The notes below the pieces were generated by a model that was not told the origin of the DNA, did no database searches, and saw nothing but the letters and a program-made list of their open reading frames with translations. From the NCBI RefSeq assembly GCF_900088535.1, contig NZ_LT578417.1:2356001-2420000 (forward strand): 64,000 nt of DNA, given 5' to 3'. A program made the translations under genes and the position numbers. Each line of letters opens with the position of its first letter. The first letter of the stretch is position 1. Positions 16,919 through 25,123 of this stretch are shown here, one piece after another. The stretch comes from Cyanobium sp. NIES-981 (GTDB lineage: Bacteria; Cyanobacteriota; Cyanobacteriia; PCC-6307; Cyanobiaceae).

Positions 16919-18158
16919 TGACGTGACCCCCTTTATCGGTCCAGGGCTTATGAGAGTGGGTGGTCATGGTCATGCTGCAGCTCCTTGTTGAGCTGCCTCC
17001 ATGGGCGTACGCCCTTGGAGGGCCGAGTGTGGCCTGAGCGTGTTGTACTCCCATCGCCAGCGATCGGCCAGGATCTGAGCCTCCGGGGCTGTGGTGAACA
17101 ACTCGGTGTTGAGGAACTCATCCCGGAACCGGCCGTTGAACGACTCGGCAAAACCGTTCTCCCACGGGGATCCTGGCTCGATGTAGGCCGTGCTGGTGGT
17201 GGTATTGGTCTCACACCAGTCCCGTAGAGCCTGGGCAATGAACTCAGGGCCGTTGTCCGATCGGATGAACGCTGGCGCCGGGTAGAGGCTGGTGAGTTCC
17301 TCCAGCACAGTCACCACGTCTTTGGCCTTGCACCGCCTGCCCACCCGGATCGCCAGGCAGAGGCGGCTGTGCTCGTCGATCACGTTCAGGAACTTGAGTC
17401 TGCGGCCATCGGCGGTGGCATCGAACTGGAAATCCATGGCCCACACCTGGTGGGGATGCTGGGCCCGGTGACGCCTCACCGAGCCGTCGGCGGGCCGTGC
17501 CCGCTTCCGCTTCCTGGGAGTGGGCCGCTGCAGCCCCTCCTCCCGCCAGAGCCGTTGCACCCGCTTGTGGTTCACGGTCCAGCCCTCCCGACGCAGCAGG
17601 CGGTAGGCCATGCGGCGGCCCCAGCGGATGTGCTCAGCTGCAATCTCCCTCAGGCGGTGCCGAAGCTTGGTCTCCTCCAGGTCGACGACCTTCCCGCAAT
17701 GGCGCTGGGTGCTGCGGTGCTGCCCCACAACACGGCAGGCCTGGCGCTCTGATGCCCGGTAACGCTCCTGCAGGACCGTGACGGCCCTGCGACGGCGTTC
17801 CGGGCTCAGAAGTTTCCCTCCGCAAGGTCCTTGAGCATCGCCTTCTCCAACTCGGCTTCTGCCAACAACTTCTTGAGCCGGGCGTTCTCCTTCTCCAGCT
17901 GCGTCAGCCGGCGGGCCTCCTCGGCCTGCATCCCGCCGTACTGCTGCTTCCAGCGGTGATACGTCGGCTGTGTCACCTCGATGACGCGGCAGACATCGGC
18001 GACGGTCTTGCCCTGGGCAATCAGCTGGTCGGCGGTCTTGAGCTTGCGGATGATCTGCTCCGCTGTGTGCCTGGTGCGTTTCATGGTGAAGTCCCCGGCC
18101 CAGTCTGGCCGGCTGAGGACTCTCATTCACCCTGGACCAATTCCCGGGGTCCACGTCA
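16919..18158 (-). mobile_element. IS3-A copy 4, full length, inside IS481
   Basis: 1240 bp with standard ends and a perfect 4-bp duplication GTTT (16915-16918 and 18159-18162). It shares all subtype-b residues with copy 3, located only 640 bases away in the same orientation. Local hopping or one event copying the other is therefore likely. Confidence 0.93.
16970..18084 (-). CDS. IS3-A copy 4 transposase OrfAB
   Basis: OrfA is 17806-18084; OrfB continues to 16970 through the GGGAAAC -1 frameshift site. The translated sequences are identical to copy 3 (KQQYGG and ETNTTTST). It has all DDE residues and is intact by inspection. The upstream frame runs into the IS481 gene and is not part of the protein. 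Confidence 0.88.
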
Positions 18159-18677
18159 GTTTGGTGTCGACATGGATCATGTCGCCAGGCCGCTCCCACT
18201 GGTAGCGGCGAACTGGAACCTTGGGTTCAAGATTTCTGAGCCGTCCCAGCCCCAGGGCATTCATCACACGTCCGACGGTCGAGAGGGGCGCCTTGACGGC
18301 CCTGGCGATGCGCCGGAGAGTGCAGCGCTGGTGCCGTAGATCCACAGCCTGCTGCAGTTGCTGCGGATCGAGCGTCCGCCGCTGGGTGCGGCGAACACTC
18401 CGTCGATCCGCCAGTGCCGTTACGCCGCCATCACGGAAACGCGCCAGCCACTTGTAGGCGCTGCGCAGGCTGATCCCGGCTTGTGCCGCAAGGGCCTTGA
18501 GCGGCACGCCCTCATTGAGGTGCCGACGAATCAGGCGTTCCCGACTGATCGGCGTCAGTCGGGCATTGGGGTGGCTATGCATGGGGTGTGAGGTCTTGGG
18601 ATGGGCGGTGACACCCCGACCCTGGCGACCTCACACCCAATCGTCAGCTGAACAACGTGGTGGGACTACACATCTAA

Positions 18678-20052
18678 GAGTTTGCAGAAAAAATCTCGTC
18701 GCGAGGCGAGTTCTCCCCCTCCGTGACCCAGCCAGCTGGTCATGGCGAGGCGATTATTGGAATGACTCAGGCTCGCTGTGAGTCCCTGATCCTCGGGATT
18801 GGTACCTCGCTCGACGCTGAATCTCCTCGCAGGCTCCCATCTCTGGAGAACGGCCTGTTCATGCCATCGCCTCCACAGGCCTGAGCAGGTTGCTCAGGCG
18901 GATCAGGTTGTAGGCGATCACATGCAGTCCGAACATGGCACTGACATTGGCCTGGCCGCGCAGCTTGAACTGGCGCAGGCCGCCGAACTGCTTGATCCAG
19001 CCGAAAACCTTCTCGATGCCGCGGCGTGCATGGATCGACTTGGCATAGCCCTCATGGCGAGTGGTGCGGCCATCGATGGCGGAGCCGCCGGAGCGTCCTG
19101 CGTTCTGGGCGACATGCGGGGTAACGCCGATCCGTCGCATCTCTGCGACGAATCCATGGGTGTCGTAGTTCTTGTCAGCACCGATGGTTTTCTGGTGGTG
19201 CCCGGGGAGATCGGCGGCCATCTCCTTGGCCGCATCCCGTTCGCCGTAGCCGTCAGCCTGGGTCACCCGGCAATCCACCACCAGGGCATGGCGGTTGTCC
19301 ATGAGCACATGCCCCCGGTAGCTGGGCAGGGCCGGGTGAACATTCGACTTGCGGGCCAGAAGAGCGTCGGGATCCGTGCCGGAGCGATGGGTCTTGTTGC
19401 TGAGACGCACCCCGCGGAAGTCGCCCTTGGCCCGCTTCCTGCCATCCTTGGCCGCCCCGAATCCCTCGCCAGGGCCTGATGGCGGAGGCGGCGGGTCATC
19501 CTCTCCGTCGATTCGCTCCAGGGAGGCATGTGAGGCCCAGGCTTGGAGCAGGGTGCCATCGACGGAGAAGTGTTCATTGCTGAGCAGCGGTTTCACCTCC
19601 GGTGCCGCCATCAGCTTCTCCAGGAACCGGCCCATCAACTGCTCGTTGAGCAGCCGCTCACGATTCTTGGTGAACGTGGTCGGATGCCAGATCGGATCGT
19701 CAGGACTCAAGCCCACAAACCAGCGGAACAGCAGGTTGTAGTCGAGCTGCTCCAGCAGCAGGCGCTCCGAACGGATCCCGTAGAACGCCTGCAGCAGTGA
19801 GGCCAGCAGCAATTGCTCAGGCGGTATCGATGGCCTGCCTTCTGAGGCATAGAGATGGCAGAAGGTGGGATTGAGGCGATCGAGAGCCTGATCCGCCAGC
19901 TTGCGAATCCGCCGCAGCGGATGGCCGGCCGGAATCCGCTCCTCGATCGAGACGTAGGAGAACAGTGAGCCTGTGCGCTCCTGCTGACCACGCATCAAGC
20001 CTGAGGCGGATACTCCATTTTCGCAGGGGTGGGCGGGTTTTTCAGCGAACTC
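18678..20052 (-). mobile_element. IS5-family element, copy 2, complete
   Basis: Same ends as copy 1, in inverted orientation, with the 4-bp duplication CTAA (18674-18677 and 20053-20056). The insertion point lies exactly within the right-hand TCTAAT duplication made earlier by IS481. The duplications GTAA and CTAA of the two copies suggest a preferred target of the form NTAA. Confidence 0.9.
18859..19998 (-). CDS. IS5-family transposase (copy 2)
   Basis: 379 residues identical in translation to the copy at 11205-12344, with the same TTG-ATG double start and the same DDE residues. Identity over the whole protein and flanks shows very recent duplication. The different duplications (GTAA versus CTAA) show two independent insertions. 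Confidence 0.9.
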   Translation of the reverse strand: MMRGQQERTGSLFSYVSIEERIPAGHPLRRIRKLADQALDRLNPTFCHLYASEGRPSIPPEQLLLASLLQAFYGIRSERLLLEQLDYNLLFRWFVGLSPDDPIWHPTTFTKNRERLLNEQLMGRFLEKLMAAPEVKPLLSNEHFSVDGTLLQAWASHASLERIDGEDDPPPPPSGPGEGFGAAKDGRKRAKGDFRGVRLSNKTHRSGTDPDALLARKSNVHPALPSYRGHVLMDNRHALVVDCRVTQADGYGERDAAKEMAADLPGHHQKTIGADKNYDTHGFVAEMRRIGVTPHVAQNAGRSGGSAIDGRTTRHEGYAKSIHARRGIEKVFGWIKQFGGLRQFKLRGQANVSAMFGLHVIAYNLIRLSNLLRPVEAMA

Positions 20053-20069
20053 CTAATCGTCGCCGAACA

Positions 20070-20510
20070 CAGGCTCACCAGTCCCGACTTCTGGCAGAGC
20101 CGCAGCACCTGAACAAACAGCCCAGCCAGGGCATGGAGGTGGCGGCGGCGGAAATCGCTGATCCGGCTGTGGTCCGGCTGCTGGTTGCCAGTGAGCACCC
20201 GGAATGCAGCGTCCTGCCAGCAGGCCTTCTCGATCTTCCTGGAACTGGGAACTCCGACGCAGTAGGCCTACAGGAGCAGCACCACCAACCGCTGCGCGGA
20301 AGATTTCGTCTACATGCTGGGGTCGTAGGCCTTCTCCCCCCGCAGATCCTTCCGCCGGTAGGGGGCATGAATCGCCTCGAGATCCAGCCCAGCCGCCAGA
20401 TCCAGCAGGAAGAACACCAGGTGGTTCTCCGGCAGCCACTCCACCGGGGACGGTGGCAGCAGCAGCATCCGCTCGGGATTCCAGGGACGGAAGGACTTGG
20501 GTTTGACCAT
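20070..20510 (-). pseudogene. IS1182 transposase, N-terminal part
   Basis: It starts MVKPKSFRPWNPERMLLLPPSPVEWLPENHLVFFLLDL and runs to EKAYDPSM, then a TAG. The same frame continues to a second TAG just before AYCVGVPSSRKIEKACWQDAAFRVLTGNQQPDHSRISDFRRRHL and ends GLVSL at the IS21-A junction. Together with 9327-10445 it makes up a complete but inactivated transposase. Confidence 0.85.
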
Positions 20511-20610
20511 GCCCCATTCTCCCGCCCAGACCCGTTGCGGTCACTGGGGTCTGGGCAGATTCAGGGGCGGTTGTGGAGAGGGTGCCGGCCGATCTATGCG
20601 CGACACGCTC

Positions 20611-21210
20611 CTAGTGGAAGCTCTGCTGCTGGGGCAGCAGAAGGTTGGGCTCCTTAATCGCCGCCGTGACTGCTCTGAACTCTCGGTAGCCAAGCCCGAC
20701 AACCTCGGCGGCTCGTCCACAAGTCAGCAAAGAGCGACACTCGCTTCGGCTGCATGATTACCACTCTCCGATGAGGTCACAGGCGTCAGGATGACCACAA
20801 CTCGTAGGGACGCCCCCGAGAAATTATCGGATAGTCACCGCTCCTACAGGAACAATGCCGCAGTGGAGAACTAATTCTCCGACATTAAACTCAACCGTTA
20901 TCATGATGACGACATCAATGTCCAGATCTGACCATAGCTGGTGCAGCGTGATCTGGCCTTATTGATCAAGGGGGACTACAACCCTAGACGCCGTCATTCA
21001 GAATCGATCACTAGAGCATGATAAGACATGGGGAGCAGTTCACCTCGGGCCGTTCATTATCTTCAGCAACCTTCTCATCAGCAATTACAGATTCAGGGCA
21101 AATGCATGATTATGAAAGTTTCGGTGGATAGGGGAGGAGCTCGCGTAGAGACATCCCACTGGCTGACAAAGGCGAGGATGCCAGGTCCAGCAAATTGAGC
21201 AGCAGCCTTG
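20611..21210. other. about 600 bases with only one decayed IS remnant
   Basis: This lies between the right end of IS1182 and the 613-aa gene. The only recognisable content is a decayed IS3-type orfB tail (20839-21010). The other half of the IS5 remnant that IS1182 inserted into was looked for after 20614 and not recognised. The remainder shows no supported gene. Confidence 0.5.
20839..21010 (+). pseudogene. decayed IS3-family orfB C-terminus
   Basis: With stops read through, the frame gives RSYRNNAAVEN, FSDIKLNRYHDDD and QRDLALLIKGDYNPRRRHSESI. This aligns with the end of the IS3-C transposase (CCWDNAVVESFFSTLKLELDLDD, QRDLAFWIEG, YNRERRHSTI). It is strongly diverged and carries several stop codons, so it is one of the oldest layers in the island. 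Confidence 0.65.
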
Positions 21211-23052
21211 TTAGATGTCGTGAACAGTTGCCTGCAGATGCGCCAAGTCAACATAGTAGCCGGCGGGGGAGAAGTGAGATGTTTGAATATATTTCTCGAC
21301 AAACTCCCTGTAGGGATGACAATACCTGGTCACATGCCATCTTTCAATGTCACGACCTCTAACACCTCGCACCCCAAAAAAAGCCTCAGATCCATAGATG
21401 ACTACCTCGGTATTGAGCAGGTAAATTGGAGTCATAGATCCCGAACCGTAAGGAACAACACTCAATGCTATAGAATATTGACTTGCAATTTTAAGCTTTG
21501 AAGGGACTGACAAACCACTAATGATGTCCACGGAAACATCGAACGCAGATGCACAACTGTCAATAATGCTTGACATCGCGCTATCAAGACTAGAGTTTTT
21601 ATACGTCGTAACAACACCAGCTTCTCCCTGGGAATAGTGAGGAATCGAAGTGCCCCCATCAATTACAACCGTACGAATTCCTTTCTTTGCTGCAGACTCA
21701 AAGACAGTCTCTACAACATTTGGAGTATTAAGACACTTTCTTCTCCCTTTGCGATTATCGAGCTGTAGATAGATAGCCGTGGTTGGTTCCTTGCGCCGTG
21801 GGCTTACCGCACACCTTCGCAGCAGGTCGAGGGATGCAGCTGGGGGAAGGCGAGAGACAAGGGGAATCGCGATAAGCCCAGGAAGCATATAAAGGGGAGT
21901 TGCATCATGCCTATAACTAGACAGATGATAGGTACGATTGCAGAATGACTTCAGTGGAATTCCACTAAGGTGCATGATTTCAAGAGTAGAGAGAAAGTCC
22001 CACTCCCCAAGCAACAGGTTGACTGCCCTACCATGATTAGCGAGCTCCTCTAGGACAGCTAGGTGTGCTATCTCGTTGATTATTGTATGCCCAAAGCTGC
22101 TTCGGCTACCGATCAGAAAAGCGTGCTCAAGAGGGGCAGTCGCGACCTTTGGCCATTTGGATAGAATATGACAGATTGCATTCTCCAGCACAGGAATAAG
22201 AAGCGGGGGCATTTTCCATTGCGTAGAAACAATGACAGAAACTTCTTCACTCCCTAGCCTAGTTATTACGATTGCCTGAAGACTACTGTAATAACCCCCA
22301 TAGACTGGAACGAGCAAGTGCTCGCCGTTGGAAAATGGGATAGCAATAGTTGGATGTGTTCCACCAACAAGAACTGTACCCAGCGGGAGGAGCCTTGAGA
22401 TGTCAAGATCTTTTGAAACCGCAAGAGACATCTCAGTTGAGAGGTTGGCCGTAAATAGACTGGTATAGATATTCGCCAAGTCATTAATATTGCGTCGCTC
22501 ACTGTGATTCTCAGGAGTCCTATTGGCGTACCAAGAACAACCAAGATCAGGGATATTCAAGCACGTTTCTGAGTTGCGGTAGAGCAGGTCTCCAAAGAGT
22601 CGACCCGCACTTAGATATGACAACAGGCCAAACACCTCGTAAAGCTGTTGAGATGCCAGAGAATGCGGGTGCGCCCACTGAAGCTCATTAACAATCTCCA
22701 GAATTGATAAAGACTCTAGTCTACCCGCAGCAATATAATGGAGTCTAAGACTAATTGTTTGCGACTCAGGATATTCTTGGGTCAGTGCACTATTCACAGG
22801 CTGAACGCAGGACAGGAGCTTTTCAAGACAACTTGATGCCTTGTCTTTCCTTTCGGCAGCGAACAACTTTGCGGCAAGAAGCAAAGCGATATTAGGCTTG
22901 ATCAAGCAACTCGAATCTTGCGATAGCTGTGTAAGTTCTGCCAGGTATTCTTCGCATTGACCCGCAGACAAGGAAGAATAACTCTTGCTTTCAATAAGAG
23001 AAGAGAATGCATCTAGTTTTTGCTTGGCTGACTCACAGTGTGAAAAGTCCAT
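21211..23052 (-). CDS. 613-aa protein of unknown function
   Basis: I do not recognise this protein. It is soluble-looking, with no signal peptide and no clear membrane segment. The first 170 residues are helical with spaced Leu/Ala and could be TPR-like. A central segment, SSFGHTIINEIAHLAVLEELANHGRAVNLLLGEWDFLS (about residues 318-355), recalls the GHxxxxE-type stretches of some cyanobacterial glycosyltransferase-like proteins, but the resemblance is weak. The gene is much more AT-rich than its surroundings and has IS remnants on both sides. A 15-bp perfect hairpin lies just before its ATG. Together with the sulfotransferase gene it may be a relic of a surface-polysaccharide locus; that is inference from context only. 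Confidence 0.6.
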   Translation of the reverse strand: MDFSHCESAKQKLDAFSSLIESKSYSSLSAGQCEEYLAELTQLSQDSSCLIKPNIALLLAAKLFAAERKDKASSCLEKLLSCVQPVNSALTQEYPESQTISLRLHYIAAGRLESLSILEIVNELQWAHPHSLASQQLYEVFGLLSYLSAGRLFGDLLYRNSETCLNIPDLGCSWYANRTPENHSERRNINDLANIYTSLFTANLSTEMSLAVSKDLDISRLLPLGTVLVGGTHPTIAIPFSNGEHLLVPVYGGYYSSLQAIVITRLGSEEVSVIVSTQWKMPPLLIPVLENAICHILSKWPKVATAPLEHAFLIGSRSSFGHTIINEIAHLAVLEELANHGRAVNLLLGEWDFLSTLEIMHLSGIPLKSFCNRTYHLSSYRHDATPLYMLPGLIAIPLVSRLPPAASLDLLRRCAVSPRRKEPTTAIYLQLDNRKGRRKCLNTPNVVETVFESAAKKGIRTVVIDGGTSIPHYSQGEAGVVTTYKNSSLDSAMSSIIDSCASAFDVSVDIISGLSVPSKLKIASQYSIALSVVPYGSGSMTPIYLLNTEVVIYGSEAFFGVRGVRGRDIERWHVTRYCHPYREFVEKYIQTSHFSPAGYYVDLAHLQATVHDI

Positions 23053-23066
23053 AACAGTACTCAGGT

Positions 23067-23101
23067 TGCACCATCCTATGCCACTAGCATAGGATGGTGC
23101 A
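23067..23101. repeat. perfect 15-bp inverted repeat upstream of the 613-aa gene
   Basis: TGCACCATCCTATGC and its exact complement are separated by the 5-base loop CACTA. The repeat ends 14 bases before the ATG (23052) of the minus-strand gene. There is no T-run on either side, so an operator, an RNA stem that hides or exposes the ribosome-binding site, or an end of a lost element are all possible. Confidence 0.85.
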
Positions 23102-23539
23102 CGGAGAAGATACAGGTGAGAGGACTTTGCCGATCGTAAGAGTGATCAGGGATGATTGGGATGTAGTTCGGGTTCACAGCGGACAAGTCGCTCGGTTTCG
23201 GTGACTACAGCATACCGCAATTAGGCAGATCACCAGGCGGGAGCAAATTAACGCTCAGACGCAGGTGGATGCGCTTTTGCCAGGCACGAGGGAACCCGAT
23301 CAGCCCCCTTATCCCACAACCAGGCTGAGAGGTGCCAGAACTGGTGCCTGTTGGAAATCATACTATGGACTCAGCTCAACAGTCGATTGTTCTCCTTAGG
23401 TGATGTCTCCTGAATAAGGAGTCACGGGGTGCGGGCGAGAAGATTTCGTCAGTTAAGTAGTTACTGCATGATCGCTATACTGCGCTCAGTTCATTGATCA
23501 AGGATTCCCTGGTGACACGATAAGGTGGGTACCTTTTAC
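23102..23539. other. intergenic, no gene seen
   Basis: 438 bases between the hairpin and the presumed left end of IS3-C. No reading frame with recognisable content and no terminator were found. The promoter of the 613-aa gene should lie in its left part. Confidence 0.45.
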
Positions 23540-23698
23540 TGGGCAGTTCCAACACTTGACATCGTGAACCCTGGGCGGGAGGAATAGGGTTCGATTTCAA
23601 GGTAGACCTCATGGGGAATTTTTGCCTCCCAGTGAGGTTCCCCCGATTTCAAGGACAAGTCGATAGGGGTCACGCCATGACCACCAGACTGTTCATCG

Positions 23699-24066
23699 AT
23701 GAGCAACCCCACCAGAACCCGGCGCCGGTTTACGGCGCAGCAGAAGGCGGAGGCCGTGGACCTCTGCCTGCAGGAGGGCCTCTCCTGCAATGCCGTCGCC
23801 CAGCGGCTCGGCCTTCCTTCCAGCAGCCTGGCCCGCTTGATGCACCAGGCCCGCGTCGACCGTGGCCAGGCCAGCCCCCGTGACCAGGACTCGCTCACCA
23901 GCGAGGAACGCGCCGAGCTCAACCGGCTCTCCGCAAGGAGAACCGTGGACTCAGGAGGGAGAAGGATTTTTCAGGCTGGCGGCAGCGCACTTTGCGTAGC
24001 CCGCAGGGCTTGCGCGCAGCAGTAAGGGCAGCTGCCGCCGAGAGGTTTCGCCTGATCAATCAGCTC
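23699..24066 (+). pseudogene. IS3-C orfA and start of orfB
   Basis: OrfA reads TRTRRRFTAQQKAEAVDLCLQEGLSCNAVAQRLGLPSSSLARLMHQARV, a helix-turn-helix, then LTSEERAELNRL. A 2-bp insertion near 23932 shifts the frame; the expected RKENRGLRREKDFFRLAAAHFA zipper follows in another frame. A palindromic insert with stops (23995-24025) then precedes the orfB start RFRLINQL, which is cut by IS21-C at 24067. Confidence 0.78.
23995..24025 (+). repeat. second SDR-like palindromic insert
   Basis: It contains TAGCCCGCAGGGCTTGCGC followed by GCAGCAGTAAG, with the internal palindromes AGCCCGCAGGGCT and TGCGCGCA. It resembles the 24-bp insert at 5147-5173, which has the same order TAGCC..GGCTT..GCAGnAGTA. 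It sits between HFA of orfA and the start of orfB of IS3-C and introduces stop codons. Confidence 0.5.
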
Positions 24067-24073
24067 TGTCCCG

Positions 24074-24335
24074 TGTCAATCAGGTTGAAGGGTGGCGTCA
24101 ATCAGGTTGACCGGTGAGCGGCACCGGTTTTGCCCCTGCTGCAGGCCTGAACTGCCGATGAGGACTGGATCGTGACCAGGCATGTCGCGGCGCGTCAATC
24201 TGGTTGGTTGCGCGGGGAGATTGCCTCGACAGGTGGGCCAGTTGTCGCGTCGCCGCCCTGGTCTTGGACGTCTGGGCCGCTGATGCCGGTGATCGTGCCG
24301 GTGCTGACGCCCGCGTCAATTACGTTGGCGGGTCG
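24074..24335 (-). repeat. sub-terminal repeats of IS21-C (istB end)
   Basis: GTCAATCAGGTTGA occurs at 24075-24088 and about 24098-24111, GTCAATCTGGTTGG near 24194 and GTCAATTACGTTGG near 24312. These are probably transposase-binding sites, as in other IS21 elements. The fourth copy matches the sub-terminal repeat of IS21-A at about 10476 (GTCAATTACGTTGGCGGGT), showing that the two elements are close relatives. Confidence 0.7.
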
Positions 24336-25123
24336 CTGGAATCGCTGGAAACCCTTGCAGCAGCTGCCTTCTGCCGGTAGCTCTCGCCCTTGATGCCGAT
24401 GATGTGGCAGTGGTGCACCAGCCGGTCCACCGCTGCCACGGTCATGGAGCCGCTGGGGAAGATGTCGTCCCACTCGCGGAAGGGCTGGTTGCTGGTCACC
24501 AGCAGTGATTTGCGCTCGTAGCGGTGGCAGATCAGCTCGAACAGCACCGAGGTCTCCAGCTCGCTGCGCCGCACGTAGGAGATGTCGTCGATCACCAGCA
24601 GGGCGTAGCGATCGAGCTTCTGCAGCATCGCCGGCAGGTCGTAGGCCGCCTTGGCCTTCTGCAGCAGCTGCACCAGCGTGGTGGCGGGGAAGAAGCGGCA
24701 GACCTGGTCCTGCGCCACCATCGCCATCGTGATGGCAATGGCCAGGTGGGTCTTGCCCACCCCGCTGGGACCGAACAGCAGCAGGTTTTCCGCCTGCAGC
24801 AGCCAGGTGGTCTGCCGCGCCAGGCTCTGGAGCTCCTGCCACTGGCGGGGATCGAGGTGCTGGTGGTCAAAGCCGTCGAGGCCCTTCTGCCAGGGGAGAT
24901 GGGCACCGCGCAGCAGCCGCTGCTGACGGGCGGTCTGCCGCTGTTCCAGCTCCTGCTCGCAGAGGGCGTAGAGGAACTGGCCCGGGCTCCAGCCCTGGGC
25001 CTCAGCCTGCTCGGCCAGCGGCTGCCAGTGGCTGCGAAACCGCGCCAGCTTGAGTTGTTTGAGCAGCAGCGGCAGGGCCGCTTCCACCGCCTGTGAGCGC
25101 GGCAGCGGGGACGAGGTGGTCAT
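24320..25123 (-). CDS. istB: IS21-C transposition helper ATPase IstB
   Basis: A 267-aa AAA+ protein. It has Walker A GPSGVGKTHLAIAI, Walker B YALLVIDDISYVRR, a sensor LLVTSNQPFREWDDIF and the C-terminal motif GIKGESYRQK. The start is the ATG of MTTSSPLPRSQAVEAAL at 25123. The istA frame runs on past this start to 25002, an overlap of 122 bases, which is longer than usual and may reflect a loss of the original istA stop. The gene appears intact. Confidence 0.88.
   Translation of the reverse strand: MTTSSPLPRSQAVEAALPLLLKQLKLARFRSHWQPLAEQAEAQGWSPGQFLYALCEQELEQRQTARQQRLLRGAHLPWQKGLDGFDHQHLDPRQWQELQSLARQTTWLLQAENLLLFGPSGVGKTHLAIAITMAMVAQDQVCRFFPATTLVQLLQKAKAAYDLPAMLQKLDRYALLVIDDISYVRRSELETSVLFELICHRYERKSLLVTSNQPFREWDDIFPSGSMTVAAVDRLVHHCHIIGIKGESYRQKAAAARVSSDSSDPPT

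Larger units (their letters stand above)
16400..18582 (-). pseudogene. IS481 transposase, split by IS3-A copy 4
   Basis: The N-terminal part (18159-18582) starts MHSHPNARLTPISRERLIRRHL, has the helix-turn-helix GVPLKALAAQAGISLRSAYKWL and ends [11 protein letters not shown]. The C-terminal part (16400-16918) resumes QLARFERVGHRITGD, then the DDE core: the D of VAIDDATRLAYVEVL, the D of RILSDNGSAYR and the E of NGKAERFIKTIL. Removing IS3-A copy 4 and one GTTT gives DTKQLARF with no frameshift, a protein of about 315 residues. The gene was therefore intact until that insertion. Confidence 0.87.
16383..18672 (-). mobile_element. IS481-family element interrupted by IS3-A copy 4
   Basis: The ends are TGTGTTTTCTCACCAGG at 16383 and, inward from the right, TGTGTAGTCCCACCACG at 18672, each followed by a shared TTCAGC. 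The duplication is TCTAAT: it is intact on the left (16377-16382). On the right it is split by IS5 copy 2, which left T, CTAA, IS5, CTAA, T. The element inserted in the istA-side terminal region of IS21-A. Confidence 0.85.
10446..20069 (-). mobile_element. IS21-family element A, second layer of nest I
   Basis: The ends are TGCCCGGTGTCAACTACG at 10446 and, inward from the right, TGTTCGGCGACGATTAG at 20069 (17 of the first 25 positions agree). Both sides carry the 7-bp duplication CAGGCTC (10439-10445 and 20070-20076). Sub-terminal repeats of a CAA(C/T)TACNTNGGCGGG type sit at both ends. Its own genes are almost gone: only the first 21 codons of istA (14954-15016) and the end of istB (10673-11084) remain. 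IS21-B, IS3-A copy 3, IS481 and an IS5 lie inside it. Confidence 0.8.
9228..20610 (-). mobile_element. IS1182-family element, outermost layer of nest I
   Basis: The ends are GAGCGTGTCGC at 9228 and its complement GCGACACGCTC ending at 20610, flanked by CTAG on both sides (9224-9227 and 20611-20614), a 4-bp target-site duplication. Its transposase is split: the C-terminal part is at 9327-10445 and the N-terminal part at 20070-20510, with 9.6 kb of other elements between. Removing the inner IS21 element (10446-20069 plus one CAGGCTC) joins SGLVSL to GRVALDGTKIRAN in frame, as expected for the family. Confidence 0.82.

Noticed and set aside
16970-18199. Long single frame (409 codons) through IS3-A copy 4 as one protein
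   Set aside because: Its first 150 codons are the wrong frame of orfA. The real product is OrfA, or OrfAB through the -1 shift.
18799-19479. 226-codon frame present at both IS5 copies in antisense
   Set aside because: It is conserved only because the two IS5 copies are identical. It is the complement of the transposase DDE region.
11150-20052. Two inverted IS5 copies as the ends of one composite transposon
   Set aside because: Each copy has its own different 4-bp duplication (GTAA and CTAA) and sits in a different host element, so they are independent insertions.
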